Positions 9,429 through 18,684 of a stretch of 64,000 nucleotides of DNA are shown here, piece by piece. The stretch is taken from NCBI RefSeq assembly GCF_018413465.1, contig NZ_JAHCDK010000008.1:1-64000 (forward strand), written 5' to 3'. Origin of the DNA: Flavobacterium sp. CYK-55. Lineage in GTDB: Bacteria; Bacteroidota; Bacteroidia; Flavobacteriales; Flavobacteriaceae. Numbering within the stretch: position 1 is the first letter of the stretch; every line of letters begins with the position of its first letter. The translations under genes were made by a program, and so were the position numbers. The notes under the pieces are model-generated. The model ran no database searches and had not been told where the DNA came from. It saw nothing but the letters and a program-made list of their open reading frames with translations.

Positions 9429-10844
9429 GTGAAAAAAATTATATTAAGATTGCTGCTTTTGTGTGTGATAGGTTCTGTAGGCATAGCTTGTAGTTCTGAT
9501 GAAAAAGAAAGTGATTTTGCTCCAATTTTCCCATTTGTAAACTCAAATGTTGCTAAATTCAACAACGTTCATCGAGATGAAAACGGAATACCCATGTTAT
9601 TATATAACAACAAATATGAGTATTATCCAATTCAATATACACAAATAGCATTGCATTACTATGCTAATTATGTTACTACAAAAAGTGAATTCAGCAAGAA
9701 AACCTTCTTAGATATTGTAAATTTTGCTAAAGACCACATGGTTTATATAGACGATTTTGCTGTTCTTCAGTATGACTTTATAGTTACACCATACAATTTA
9801 AATCCACCTTGCCAATCCTCAATGGCACAGAGTTTTTGTATAGGCATGATGATAGAGGCATATTCAATCACGAATGACAAATCGTATTTGCAAATTGCAA
9901 AAAAAATGATCAAATCATTTGATGTTTTAATCGAAGACGGAGGTGTAAAGAGCATGTGGGACGGAACACCTTTTTACGAAGAATATCCTGACCCTAACTC
10001 TCACGTTCTCAACGGATATATGTTTTCTTTGTCGGGCTTGTATTATGCTTATAAAACAACAGAGGACCTTGAAGCTAAGAGATTGTTTGATATTGGAATT
10101 AACAGTTTGAAAGTAAAAATAAACCAATATGACGCAGCCTTCACTTCATACTACAGCAAATTGGTTGGTGAATTACCGGTCTTTGCTTCTGCCATTAATG
10201 AAGACCCGGATCATTATCACGAACTGGTGATTTATCAGCTACTAACACTTTATATTTGGACAAATGAAAGTATATTCAAAGAATATGCGCTCAAATTTTT
10301 AAAGTATGATACAGGAAAAGTTACAGATTTTTATAATATAGATAAATTTTCACAAATTATTGCTTCAAGTACAATTGAGCCAATAAATTTTGGGGTCAAC
10401 AAACTCAATGATGAGTTGTGGAGCTGGGGAAATTATTGGAGTACAAATCAGTTTCCGACTGATTTACAAATTAATTTTTCACCTGTAGGAAATGAGAGTA
10501 TTAAAACTAACATCCGAGCGATAACTTTTTATGCAATTTCTGAAAACACGCTACCTAGAAATTTTGAAGTATACGTTTATCAAAACAACGATTGGAATAA
10601 GGTCTGTGATGCCTATCAAATGACCATTAGAAATAGAAATTATTACAAAACTGATAATTTTGAAACCTATATCGAAACCTATTACTTACCAACACCAAAA
10701 AACGGAAGCGCTGTAAAAATAAAATTTTTAGATTCTCGCGATGGAGGATTTATTGCACTTCGAGAAATAAATATTCATTATGACCGTTTTCAGGAGATAG
10801 AAATCATTGAGAATCTTGCTAGACAAAGCGATCCGTTTAAATGA
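9429..10844 (+). CDS. Lipoprotein D-glucuronyl C5-epimerase-like protein
   Basis: 471 residues from a GTG start. A lipoprotein signal leads to Cys21, followed by SSDEKESD, an acidic stretch like the Bacteroidetes lipoprotein export signal, so it may face the outside. Residues about 60-290 match the C5-epimerase C-terminal domain: SSMAQSF (130-136), the AYSITND helix, then FYEEYP (182-187) and HVLNGYMFSLSGLY (192-205). In animal heparan sulfate epimerase the equivalent Glu-Tyr of YEEYP is catalytic, and both residues are kept. Such enzymes convert glucuronate to iduronate inside a polymer. Residues about 315-465 look like a discoidin/F5-8C beta-sandwich (ITFYAISENTLPRNFEVYV, FIALREINIHYD), perhaps glycan-binding. 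It is the first gene of the locus and overlaps the flippase gene by ATGA. Confidence 0.8.
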   Translation: MKKIILRLLLLCVIGSVGIACSSDEKESDFAPIFPFVNSNVAKFNNVHRDENGIPMLLYNNKYEYYPIQYTQIALHYYANYVTTKSEFSKKTFLDIVNFAKDHMVYIDDFAVLQYDFIVTPYNLNPPCQSSMAQSFCIGMMIEAYSITNDKSYLQIAKKMIKSFDVLIEDGGVKSMWDGTPFYEEYPDPNSHVLNGYMFSLSGLYYAYKTTEDLEAKRLFDIGINSLKVKINQYDAAFTSYYSKLVGELPVFASAINEDPDHYHELVIYQLLTLYIWTNESIFKEYALKFLKYDTGKVTDFYNIDKFSQIIASSTIEPINFGVNKLNDELWSWGNYWSTNQFPTDLQINFSPVGNESIKTNIRAITFYAISENTLPRNFEVYVYQNNDWNKVCDAYQMTIRNRNYYKTDNFETYIETYYLPTPKNGSAVKIKFLDSRDGGFIALREINIHYDRFQEIEIIENLARQSDPFK

Positions 10845-12073
10845 CAAAATATTACTTAAAAAACATTTTATTAAATAATTTATCTCAGGGACTTCAGTTT
10901 GGCTCCCGATGGATATTGACAATCGTACTTTTGAAGGTGTTGAGTATTCAAATGTTTGCTGTGTTTTCTTTTGTTTTTTCAATCTCAAATTTTTTGGTTT
11001 CTGTGCTTCCGTTTGGGAGCTCAGTTTATTTAATAAATAAGGCTGAAGATTCAAAAAATGGAATCAAAGAATTAGCGGTTTCTATTGAGATCATATTTTT
11101 TATATTCACAGCTATAATGTCTTTTTATGGAGTATACTTTTTGATTAGTCCACATTTTGAAAATGCTTCTTTGATTCCTCTCGGAATTCTTTTGAGTCTT
11201 ATATTTAGTTTAAATACAGTTGTTTTTTCATTTTTAAAAGGTGTTGGTAATTTCACTTTTGAATTGAAAATTTACAGTATTTTTTCAATTCTGATTTTTC
11301 TATTAGCGTCAGAGCTTTATTTTGTTGGACAAATACCTGTTTTTTTATTGTTTTTGTTGCTCATATTAATCAACGGGTTAATGCTTGTTTTTGCATTTAA
11401 ATATTCAATAATATTAAAAGACAATGACATCTTTCAATTTAAAAACTACACATTAACCTCTTTCAAAGAAGGATGCGCTAATAGATTTTTTTTCGGTTTA
11501 CAAGAAATAGTTACAGCTTCATATGCTCAAGGAGGGATGCTTATTTTGTTTTATGTTATCAACAAAGCAACTTATGGAGAATACAGAGCATTGTTAATCT
11601 TGACAGCTCCATTTGCATTGGTTAACGTTGCCGTATCGCAAGTTTTGTTAGCTCAGCTAAAAAAAACACCAACTAACCGGATTGGAGCGACTTTCAAATG
11701 GCTTCATTGGCCCTTTTCTGCTTTGCTTGCAGGTGTCTTATGTATTGTATATTATTTTGGAGAAGTAATTGTTAAACTCATTACTGATTTAGAATATACC
11801 GAAACGGTTCATCAGTCTTTTATATGTGTGCTAGTAATCATTTTTATTAGTTTCGTGTATTCAGGTTATGAGATGCTATTAGTGGTTATTGATAAACAAA
11901 AACATCGTTTTGTAATTATGCTTTTGGGCGCAATTACTAATATTGCTTCAATCATTATTTTGTTGCCAAAATGTGGAACTTTAGGTGCTATTTCAACAAA
12001 CCTATTATCTAATCTGGCCGTTTTTATAGGTATTGTTTTTTTGTCAGAATGGTTTTTATCTAAAGTTAAATGA
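10841..12073 (+). CDS. Oligosaccharide flippase, Wzx-like
   Basis: 410 residues, almost entirely hydrophobic helices, about 12 predicted membrane segments, starting with the typical amphipathic YYLKNILLNNLSQGLQFGSRW. The pattern fits the polysaccharide transporter (MOP/Wzx) superfamily, which moves undecaprenyl-linked repeat units across the inner membrane. It overlaps the epimerase gene and the following glycosyltransferase gene by ATGA at each end, so translation is probably coupled. The fold class is clear; the substrate is not readable. Confidence 0.8.
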   Translation: MTKYYLKNILLNNLSQGLQFGSRWILTIVLLKVLSIQMFAVFSFVFSISNFLVSVLPFGSSVYLINKAEDSKNGIKELAVSIEIIFFIFTAIMSFYGVYFLISPHFENASLIPLGILLSLIFSLNTVVFSFLKGVGNFTFELKIYSIFSILIFLLASELYFVGQIPVFLLFLLLILINGLMLVFAFKYSIILKDNDIFQFKNYTLTSFKEGCANRFFFGLQEIVTASYAQGGMLILFYVINKATYGEYRALLILTAPFALVNVAVSQVLLAQLKKTPTNRIGATFKWLHWPFSALLAGVLCIVYYFGEVIVKLITDLEYTETVHQSFICVLVIIFISFVYSGYEMLLVVIDKQKHRFVIMLLGAITNIASIIILLPKCGTLGAISTNLLSNLAVFIGIVFLSEWFLSKVK

Positions 12074-13203
12074 AAATAGCAATACTGACCTCAAGATATC
12101 CTAAACCAGAACAGCCATATAATCATATGTTTGTTCACATTCGATCATTATATTTTAAAAGTCAGAATCAAGATGTGACTGTTTTGGTTCCATCAAGTGA
12201 AAAAACTGAATATATTATTGATGATATTCGGGTTTTGTGTGATTCAACTAGTAACATTGCTAATCAACTCGATCAATACGATGTTACTTATTTACATCTT
12301 TTACAGTTATACCCATTTAGTGCAGCTGACGGAAGTATTGTTTATGACCGTTTAAAGAAAAACAATAAAGCGTTTGCAATTTATTTGCATGGATCAGAAG
12401 TTCAGAGGTACCAACAATACGGCTTTGATTTTGACTGGTCCATAAAGCAGATGATCAAGTTCTTTTATAAAAACGTATATGTTATTCCAAAGATGAGACG
12501 TTTTCTCATACAAACACAGTCAAGACCAAACACGATTATTATTTTTCCGTCGCTTTGGATGAAACAAAATGCAGAAGAAAATCTTCGCATGAAGATTAAC
12601 AACTATACAATTATTCCCAACGGAATTGATACAGATTTTTTTGGAACTCCAAAAACGATTGCAACTAATCCAAGGAGACTAGTTAGTATTAGGTCTTTTT
12701 CCAGTAAAGTATATAATATTTTAGACTCTATTATGGTTCTAGAAAAACTACCTAAAGATTATACATTAACAATTTATGGAGAGGGTTTTTTAATTCCATA
12801 TTATCTTAGAGTAATCAAACAAAAGAATCTTGAGGAAAGAGTTACTATTATTCCAAAATTTCTAGATCGTGAGGCCATGAAACAAGTGTTTTTATCCTAC
12901 GATCTTTTTATTTCAACCACCCTTTTTGATTCACAAGGCGTAACTATGCTTGAAGCAATGTCTTCAGGACTTTTGGTAGCTGCATACGATAATTCTTCAC
13001 GCAAAGAATTTATCAAAGACAATGTTACAGGTATTTTAGGTAGAGATGTAATAGATTTGGCTAATAAAATAGTTCATATAACACAACAACAAGAAGTTTT
13101 TAATGCGATTATTTCTAATGGTCAGGAATATATAAAACAGATAAACGTTCCCGTAGTAGGTAATCTAGAACTAAAGCAATTAAAAAAAATCGTAAACCAA
13201 TAA
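12070..13203 (+). CDS. Glycosyltransferase family 4
   Basis: 377 residues with a GT-B layout. The N-terminal half begins KIAILTSRYPKPEQPYNHMF, as in GT4 enzymes that act on lipid-linked acceptors. The C-terminal half has IIPNGIDTDFF (about 181-191), SIRSFSSKVYN, LTIYGEG, and the donor-site motif DSQGVTMLEAMSSGLLV, where the Glu of the EAMSSG turn is the usual nucleotide-sugar contact. It should add one sugar of the repeat unit at the cytoplasmic face. ATGA overlap with the flippase gene; 4 bases before asnB. Confidence 0.87.
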   Translation: MKIAILTSRYPKPEQPYNHMFVHIRSLYFKSQNQDVTVLVPSSEKTEYIIDDIRVLCDSTSNIANQLDQYDVTYLHLLQLYPFSAADGSIVYDRLKKNNKAFAIYLHGSEVQRYQQYGFDFDWSIKQMIKFFYKNVYVIPKMRRFLIQTQSRPNTIIIFPSLWMKQNAEENLRMKINNYTIIPNGIDTDFFGTPKTIATNPRRLVSIRSFSSKVYNILDSIMVLEKLPKDYTLTIYGEGFLIPYYLRVIKQKNLEERVTIIPKFLDREAMKQVFLSYDLFISTTLFDSQGVTMLEAMSSGLLVAAYDNSSRKEFIKDNVTGILGRDVIDLANKIVHITQQQEVFNAIISNGQEYIKQINVPVVGNLELKQLKKIVNQ

Positions 13204-13207
13204 TGAA

Positions 13208-15025
13208 ATGTGCGGGATTTTAGGAGCAATAAACATTAATTTTAACAATGCTGTTTTAGATAGCATAAAGCACAGAGGTCCAGATTATGGAGAAATTCAA
13301 CAGTATGAATTTCATAATAATACAATTTGTTTCGGACACAGAAGACTCTCTATTGTAGATTTATCGCCATCAGGAAACCAGCCCATGAATACTCCTGACA
13401 ATCAGTTTAGTATTATCTTCAATGGAGAAATTTACAATCATTTAGATTTACAAAAAAAAATACAGAATGTTGATTTTGCTGGACATTCTGATACAGAAAC
13501 CATTATCAATTATATTGCACAGCATGGTATTAAAGGCGTTTCTGATTTTAATGGAATTTTTGCTATTGGTCTCTTAGATAGGAATAAAGGAAAAATATAT
13601 CTAGCACGCGATCCTTTTGGTGTTAAACCACTGTATTATTATTTGTCAGGAAACAAACTTATTTTTTCTTCAGAGATAAGGCCGATAAAAAAAATGGTTA
13701 CACACAACTTAGACGAAGACAGCCTTTCCGAATTACTCAAGCTAAGGTACAATCCTTCACCTGATACGCTTTATTCTAACATTTTAAAGTTGAGACCTGG
13801 ACATGTTTTGGAATTTGATCTCAACACACATGAGGCTTCAATTTCTTCATATATTAAAACAGTTTCAATAAATACCAACACGACTTTTAGCAAGGCAATA
13901 GATCAGTACGGAATATTGTTTGAAAAGGCAATTAAGCGTCAGTTGATGGCCGATGTTGAGATTGGGACTTTACTTAGCGGAGGTGTTGATTCGGCTTTGG
14001 TAACTTATTTTGTTCAGCAAAATTCAAAAAACCCTGTAAAAACCTATACCGTAGGTTTTGAAGACAATGATGCGGTAAACGAACTTGAACATGCGCGTGA
14101 AACCTCATTGATACTTGGTACTAATCACCATCAAATTACCATTACCAAAGATGATTTTAGGAAAGGTCTAGAAAAGATAAGCCAAATTGTTGAAGAGCCG
14201 ATAGGCACTACTTCAATCGTGCCAATGTATTATTTAAATCAAGAGGTTGCAAAGACATTGAAAGTTGTGCTTACGGGTCAGGGTGCCGATGAGCCGTTAG
14301 GCGGGTATACCCGATATAAAGGAGAAATATATCGAAAACATGTACCCAACATAATGTTTGATTTAGCAATGCCCTTTTCTAAGAAAATAAGAAACGAGCA
14401 ATTAGCCCGATCGCTATATGCCTTAGGAGAGAATGATATTATTAAAAGATTTGAAAAAATATATACACTATTTGGAGATGATGAAATCTTTAAGATTTTG
14501 CGTCGTTCAGATAAAAGAAGTTATGAGAGGATAGCCTATTTTTATGAGTTGTTGGATTGCAAATCAAAGAATGGAGTAGAAGCAATGATGAGCATAGATA
14601 CAAGAATGAATTTAGCAGATGACTTATTATTATATACCGATAAAGTTTCGATGAATTTTGGACTTGAAACACGTGTTCCTTTGCTAGATACAGAATTGAT
14701 TGCATTTATTGAGTCGCTCCCATATTCATACAGAATTAAAAATGGTGTCGGAAAATATATTCATAAGGAATTTGCAAAAACAATATTACCTGAGAGTATT
14801 GTTAATCGCAAGAAGTTAGGGTTTCAATCTCCAACTCGCGAATGGTTTAAAGGAGACATGGGCGCAGATTATTATAATGAATTAAAAAGCAGTAACAGTC
14901 TTTTTTTTGAAATCTTTGATAAGCAAGAGGTTCTTAATTTTTTTAAAATTCATCAATCAGGAATCAATAAAGAGAAGCAGATTTTTCTACTTTTATCTTT
15001 ATACTATTGGTTTAAAAACGCATAA
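13208..15025 (+). CDS. asnB: Glutamine-dependent asparagine synthase-like amidotransferase
   Basis: 605 residues. The start at 13208 exposes the catalytic Cys right after Met (MCGILG), as class-II glutamine amidotransferases require. The N-terminal glutaminase domain has HRRLSIVDLSPSGNQPM and FNGEIYNH; the synthetase domain has the PP-loop LLSGGVDSALV. Both active sites look complete. The family makes asparagine, but members inside polysaccharide loci often amidate the carboxyl group of a uronic acid. The position between a GT4 gene and membrane polymerase-like genes favours that second role. This is inference; the sequence alone does not separate the two. Confidence 0.88.
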   Translation: MCGILGAININFNNAVLDSIKHRGPDYGEIQQYEFHNNTICFGHRRLSIVDLSPSGNQPMNTPDNQFSIIFNGEIYNHLDLQKKIQNVDFAGHSDTETIINYIAQHGIKGVSDFNGIFAIGLLDRNKGKIYLARDPFGVKPLYYYLSGNKLIFSSEIRPIKKMVTHNLDEDSLSELLKLRYNPSPDTLYSNILKLRPGHVLEFDLNTHEASISSYIKTVSINTNTTFSKAIDQYGILFEKAIKRQLMADVEIGTLLSGGVDSALVTYFVQQNSKNPVKTYTVGFEDNDAVNELEHARETSLILGTNHHQITITKDDFRKGLEKISQIVEEPIGTTSIVPMYYLNQEVAKTLKVVLTGQGADEPLGGYTRYKGEIYRKHVPNIMFDLAMPFSKKIRNEQLARSLYALGENDIIKRFEKIYTLFGDDEIFKILRRSDKRSYERIAYFYELLDCKSKNGVEAMMSIDTRMNLADDLLLYTDKVSMNFGLETRVPLLDTELIAFIESLPYSYRIKNGVGKYIHKEFAKTILPESIVNRKKLGFQSPTREWFKGDMGADYYNELKSSNSLFFEIFDKQEVLNFFKIHQSGINKEKQIFLLLSLYYWFKNA

Positions 15026-15039
15026 AAATAGTTAGTAAC

Positions 15040-16281
15040 ATGATTTTGACCCATAATAAAATTAACCATTTTATATTGTTCTTACTTCTTTTGGTATTGC
15101 CTATTGATATGATTAATGGAATTCTGTTAGAAAATCATGTAAATTTGCCGATTTCGATTAGTCAAATACATAAAATTATCATACTAGGGCTGATGCTTTT
15201 TAAATTGTCCTTTGAACCCAATAAGCTAGATGTTATTTTTTTCGCTTTTGCTGCTTTATTTATTGGCTCTTTAATAGAATCCTTTAGGTCTTTAAAGTTT
15301 GGTTTTTTATTTAGTGATTTCATTAAGGTTACAAAATATTTAAATATACCAATTGCCTTTTTTTATTTTAAAGGTGTAATTAAAACTAATGATGAAGCCT
15401 TACTGAAGGATATTTTTCGTTTTGTAAGGTTTTCCTATTGGGTACTAGCCATAAATATTTCATTGAAGGTTTTTAATTTGGGTTACCCCATGTATGATTA
15501 TGGAAATATAGGAACACGTGGTTTTTTCTATGCTGGCAATGAAATCTCGTCACTTTTATTGGTTACATCTTCAATTATTGGTTATCAATATTGGGAAATC
15601 GAAAAGAACCGAGTCAAATTTTTCCGCTTTTTCTTTTTGAATTTATTTCTCGCAATTTTGGTGAGCTCCAAAACAGTATTTTTAGGAGTTTTTATTGTTT
15701 TCTTATTGATTACAACTAATATAAGAACTTTCAAAATTAAGATTAATACACTTAAGCGTATATTATTTTTCTTGCTGGTTATATTTCCAACAATTATTTA
15801 TTCTGTATTTAAATTGATGGCTAAGTCAGCAATTATGGTTCGTGTTCAATATTTCTGGGAAAAATTGGACTTTATAACCTTTGTATTCTCGAGTAGGAAT
15901 CTTTTTACTCTTCAGATGTTTCAGATTTATGATTCAACTTACACTTTAACGCAAAAAATATTAGGAGGTGGCCAAAATTATTACGAATCAAAACTTAAAC
16001 ATATTATTGAGATTGACCTCATGGATATTTTCTTCGGTTATGGATATCTAGGCGCTACGATGTTTGTTTTGATGATTTGCTTTTTAGTTGCACAAAGTTC
16101 AATGTTAAAAAAGCATTTGATTTTTCCGTATGCTAGACTGACTTATTTTATGGTCATTTTACTATTTGTAATCTCATCAATTGCAGGTCATATATTTAAC
16201 TCAGGAATAGCCGGAAATTTTATAGGTTTGTTGTTCGCTTTGATGTATTTAAGGAAAAATGAAGAACAACATACTCTATAG
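15040..16281 (+). CDS. Polytopic membrane protein, O-antigen polymerase-like
   Basis: 413 residues with 10 or more hydrophobic segments and a large loop near residues 265-330 (MVRVQYFWEKLDF, GGGQNYYESKL) followed by DLMDIFFGYGYLG. This topology, one long loop between late helices, is that of Wzy polymerases and O-antigen ligases, but I see no clear Wzy_C motif. It overlaps the next gene by 23 bases. It could be the repeat-unit polymerase of the locus; with three more such proteins nearby the assignment is open. Confidence 0.6.
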   Translation: MILTHNKINHFILFLLLLVLPIDMINGILLENHVNLPISISQIHKIIILGLMLFKLSFEPNKLDVIFFAFAALFIGSLIESFRSLKFGFLFSDFIKVTKYLNIPIAFFYFKGVIKTNDEALLKDIFRFVRFSYWVLAINISLKVFNLGYPMYDYGNIGTRGFFYAGNEISSLLLVTSSIIGYQYWEIEKNRVKFFRFFFLNLFLAILVSSKTVFLGVFIVFLLITTNIRTFKIKINTLKRILFFLLVIFPTIIYSVFKLMAKSAIMVRVQYFWEKLDFITFVFSSRNLFTLQMFQIYDSTYTLTQKILGGGQNYYESKLKHIIEIDLMDIFFGYGYLGATMFVLMICFLVAQSSMLKKHLIFPYARLTYFMVILLFVISSIAGHIFNSGIAGNFIGLLFALMYLRKNEEQHTL

Positions 16282-17503
16282 TAGTGCTTTTGCTTTTGGT
16301 ATAGCAGTTCCTTTATCCACAAGATTAGGGAATGTAACTTTAGGCTTTTTTTTGGTTAGCCTACTATTTTTTTTCAATGGTAATAAGTTTAAAGAAAACA
16401 CAAAAAAACTCTGGTTTTCAACTATTCATTTGTTTGCCCTACTCGTCTTTGGATTTGTCTTTTCTGAAAACATTGAAGACGGAATTAATCTATTGGGACG
16501 ATATGCTTCTTACCTTTTAATCCCGGTTTTTTTACTTTTTTTAGATAAAGATCAAATAGCAACTATTAAGATAAAATCTTTATACGGTTTAATAATTGGC
16601 GTAACCCTAGCCTCACTTATTTTATTAGTTAATAATTTTGTTAGATATTATTCAACTCGACCTTTTTTTACTTTTGATAAAGATCTTTTTAATTATTATT
16701 ACACCTACCATAATTTTACAAAAAGACTAGGTTTTTATCCTACCTATTTTGGTTTATACGCTTTGTTGTCTCTTGGGACCTCATTAGATATATTGTTTAA
16801 AAAAAAATCGTTAATTCAGAAAACCTTACTTAGCCTATCAGTGGTAATTTTGCTTTTTACGATTTTATTTCTCAACGCACGCACAATAACAGGAGTTACT
16901 GCAGCCGTGGTTTTATATTATTCTATTATTTTTTTAAAAATTGTATTTAATAAAAATAAAACATGTTTCTTCATAATAATTCTGATGATGTTTTCGGTCT
17001 TGATTGGGTTGTTTTTCAGTGTCAGAAAAACCTATATGTTTTCGCGGTTCTCTCAGGAACTAATTTGGGATTTAACTCCGAATGTTAATACGGCATACAA
17101 CGGAAAGTACAAAGCAGATTCAAGAATCGTTCGATGGGAAACTGCAATATCATTAATTAAAGAGCGGCCAATTTTAGGTTATGGATGCGCTATGGAAAAG
17201 AAAGTGCTACATCAAAAATTTGAGCAAAACGGATTAAATTTTGCCGCCAAGAACAATTATGATGCACATAATCAATATCTTTCAATAACTATTGAGTTTG
17301 GTCTTATTGGTCTTAGCTTATTTTTGTTTTATTTATTCTCTAATCTTTATTTTTCAATTCAAGAAAAAGATAAAACAGTAATAGTTTTTTTTATTTCATT
17401 ATTGTCAATAGCTGTTTTTGAGAATATATTCAAAAATAATGCGGGGATAATTTTTATTGCATTTTTCTCTAATCTTTTTTTATTTACTCATCAAAAAAAA
17501 TGA
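16259..17503 (+). CDS. O-antigen ligase (Wzy_C) family protein
   Basis: 414 residues with about 11 membrane segments. After a periplasmic loop with RIVRWETAISLIKERPILGYG comes the ligase-type motif YDAHNQYLSITIEFGLIGL (about 336-354). The HNQ..L...EFGLIG pattern is the hallmark of the WaaL/Wzy_C family, and the His is thought to be functional. The family transfers or polymerises undecaprenyl-linked glycans in the periplasm. It overlaps the genes on both sides (23 bases upstream, ATGA downstream). Confidence 0.78.
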   Translation: MKNNILYSSAFAFGIAVPLSTRLGNVTLGFFLVSLLFFFNGNKFKENTKKLWFSTIHLFALLVFGFVFSENIEDGINLLGRYASYLLIPVFLLFLDKDQIATIKIKSLYGLIIGVTLASLILLVNNFVRYYSTRPFFTFDKDLFNYYYTYHNFTKRLGFYPTYFGLYALLSLGTSLDILFKKKSLIQKTLLSLSVVILLFTILFLNARTITGVTAAVVLYYSIIFLKIVFNKNKTCFFIIILMMFSVLIGLFFSVRKTYMFSRFSQELIWDLTPNVNTAYNGKYKADSRIVRWETAISLIKERPILGYGCAMEKKVLHQKFEQNGLNFAAKNNYDAHNQYLSITIEFGLIGLSLFLFYLFSNLYFSIQEKDKTVIVFFISLLSIAVFENIFKNNAGIIFIAFFSNLFLFTHQKK

Positions 17504-18684
17504 AGTATACCTTAAAGGCAAAATCGGTTTTACTTTACTTCATCCTTTTTTTTGCGCTAGATTTTTTTAATAAAGATCAGCTCAATGTTCCTGAGAATGT
17601 TTTATGGGTTGTAAAATCAATAAAAATGATTTTTTTAACCTTATTTTCTTTTATTCTCATATCTGAGAAGAATATAAATTTCTTAAAGAAGATCGGTTTT
17701 TTAGTTGCTTTAATTGTAATTCATCAAGGCTTATTGCTGCAACACCACTCTGACTTGGTTATTCAGAGCCTATTTCAAACCATCAGGGAAATGTTACTTT
17801 ATTGTTTTCCAATTGTTTTTGCGACTTATATCAACACAGTCAATCAAAACCAAGACAAGGTTGTTCTTAGCATTTTATTTGAAATAATTATTTTGATTGT
17901 AGCAACAACTACGATTGTTGGGTTTTTCTTTTCAATTCCATATTTTAAGACTTATTATGCTCGATTCGGATATCTTGGCGTGTTGCCAAAATCGATAACA
18001 GCAACCTATTTTTACATTTCAGCTATTCTTTATACATATCAATACAGAGAAAAAAACTTCTATTTAAAGGCGCTCTTTTTTTTAACAGTGTTTGCTAGTC
18101 TACTAGTTGGCACAAAAGGCATTTATTTGTTTTTGGTAATATTTACCTCTTATTTGTTTTACATACTCAGGTGGTATAAAGAAAAATTGTTTTACAGTGT
18201 CGCTTTGTTCTTTATGTTGTTTTTTTGGTTTTACAAAGAAACATTAATTTTGACTCTAAGGAAGGTTTTTCATACCATTGAAGTTTTATACCACGAAAAA
18301 GGACTTTTATCGGCCTTGAGTTCATACCGAAGTGACATTTTTTGTGATTTATCAAAAAAATATCAGCCAACTTGGGAATGGTATAATTATTTAGTCGGAG
18401 GAAGAATTTCAAACTATCCAATTTATGAAATGACAATTGTAGATCTTGTGGTGAGTTTTGGTATTATAGGAATGATTTACTACCTCTACACAGTGTATTT
18501 ATTAATGTCGGTAAGCAACTCACACCAATCTCGTTTTCTAAATTTTTCTTTGTGCTCTGTGTTTATTATTTCTATATTTGCCGGGCAATTTTTTATTAAT
18601 ATCTCAGCGATTTCTTATGTAACGCTTGCTTTGTTTCTAATTAATTGTCCAACAAATAGGAATCAAATAAATGAATCAAAATAG
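17500..18684 (+). CDS. Polytopic membrane protein, Wzy-like
   Basis: 394 residues, about 10 hydrophobic helices. The late loop (SSYRSDIFCDLSKKYQPTWE, LVGGRISNYPIYEMTIVDLVVSFGIIG) resembles the polymerase loop of Wzy-type proteins, with EMTIVDLVVSFG in the place where the ligase family has HNQYL..EFG. There is no His at that site. I infer a polymerase-like role only from topology and from the locus. ATGA overlap upstream; 14-base overlap with the WecG-like gene downstream. Confidence 0.58.
   Translation: MKYTLKAKSVLLYFILFFALDFFNKDQLNVPENVLWVVKSIKMIFLTLFSFILISEKNINFLKKIGFLVALIVIHQGLLLQHHSDLVIQSLFQTIREMLLYCFPIVFATYINTVNQNQDKVVLSILFEIIILIVATTTIVGFFFSIPYFKTYYARFGYLGVLPKSITATYFYISAILYTYQYREKNFYLKALFFLTVFASLLVGTKGIYLFLVIFTSYLFYILRWYKEKLFYSVALFFMLFFWFYKETLILTLRKVFHTIEVLYHEKGLLSALSSYRSDIFCDLSKKYQPTWEWYNYLVGGRISNYPIYEMTIVDLVVSFGIIGMIYYLYTVYLLMSVSNSHQSRFLNFSLCSVFIISIFAGQFFINISAISYVTLALFLINCPTNRNQINESK

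Noticed and set aside
10728..11054. 108-residue minus-strand frame
   Set aside because: Antisense to the epimerase and flippase genes; composition follows the shadow of their codons.
13208..15025. Plain housekeeping asparagine synthase as the full answer for the AsnB gene
   Set aside because: Not excluded, but the placement inside the polysaccharide operon makes a glycan role at least as likely, so it is reported as open.
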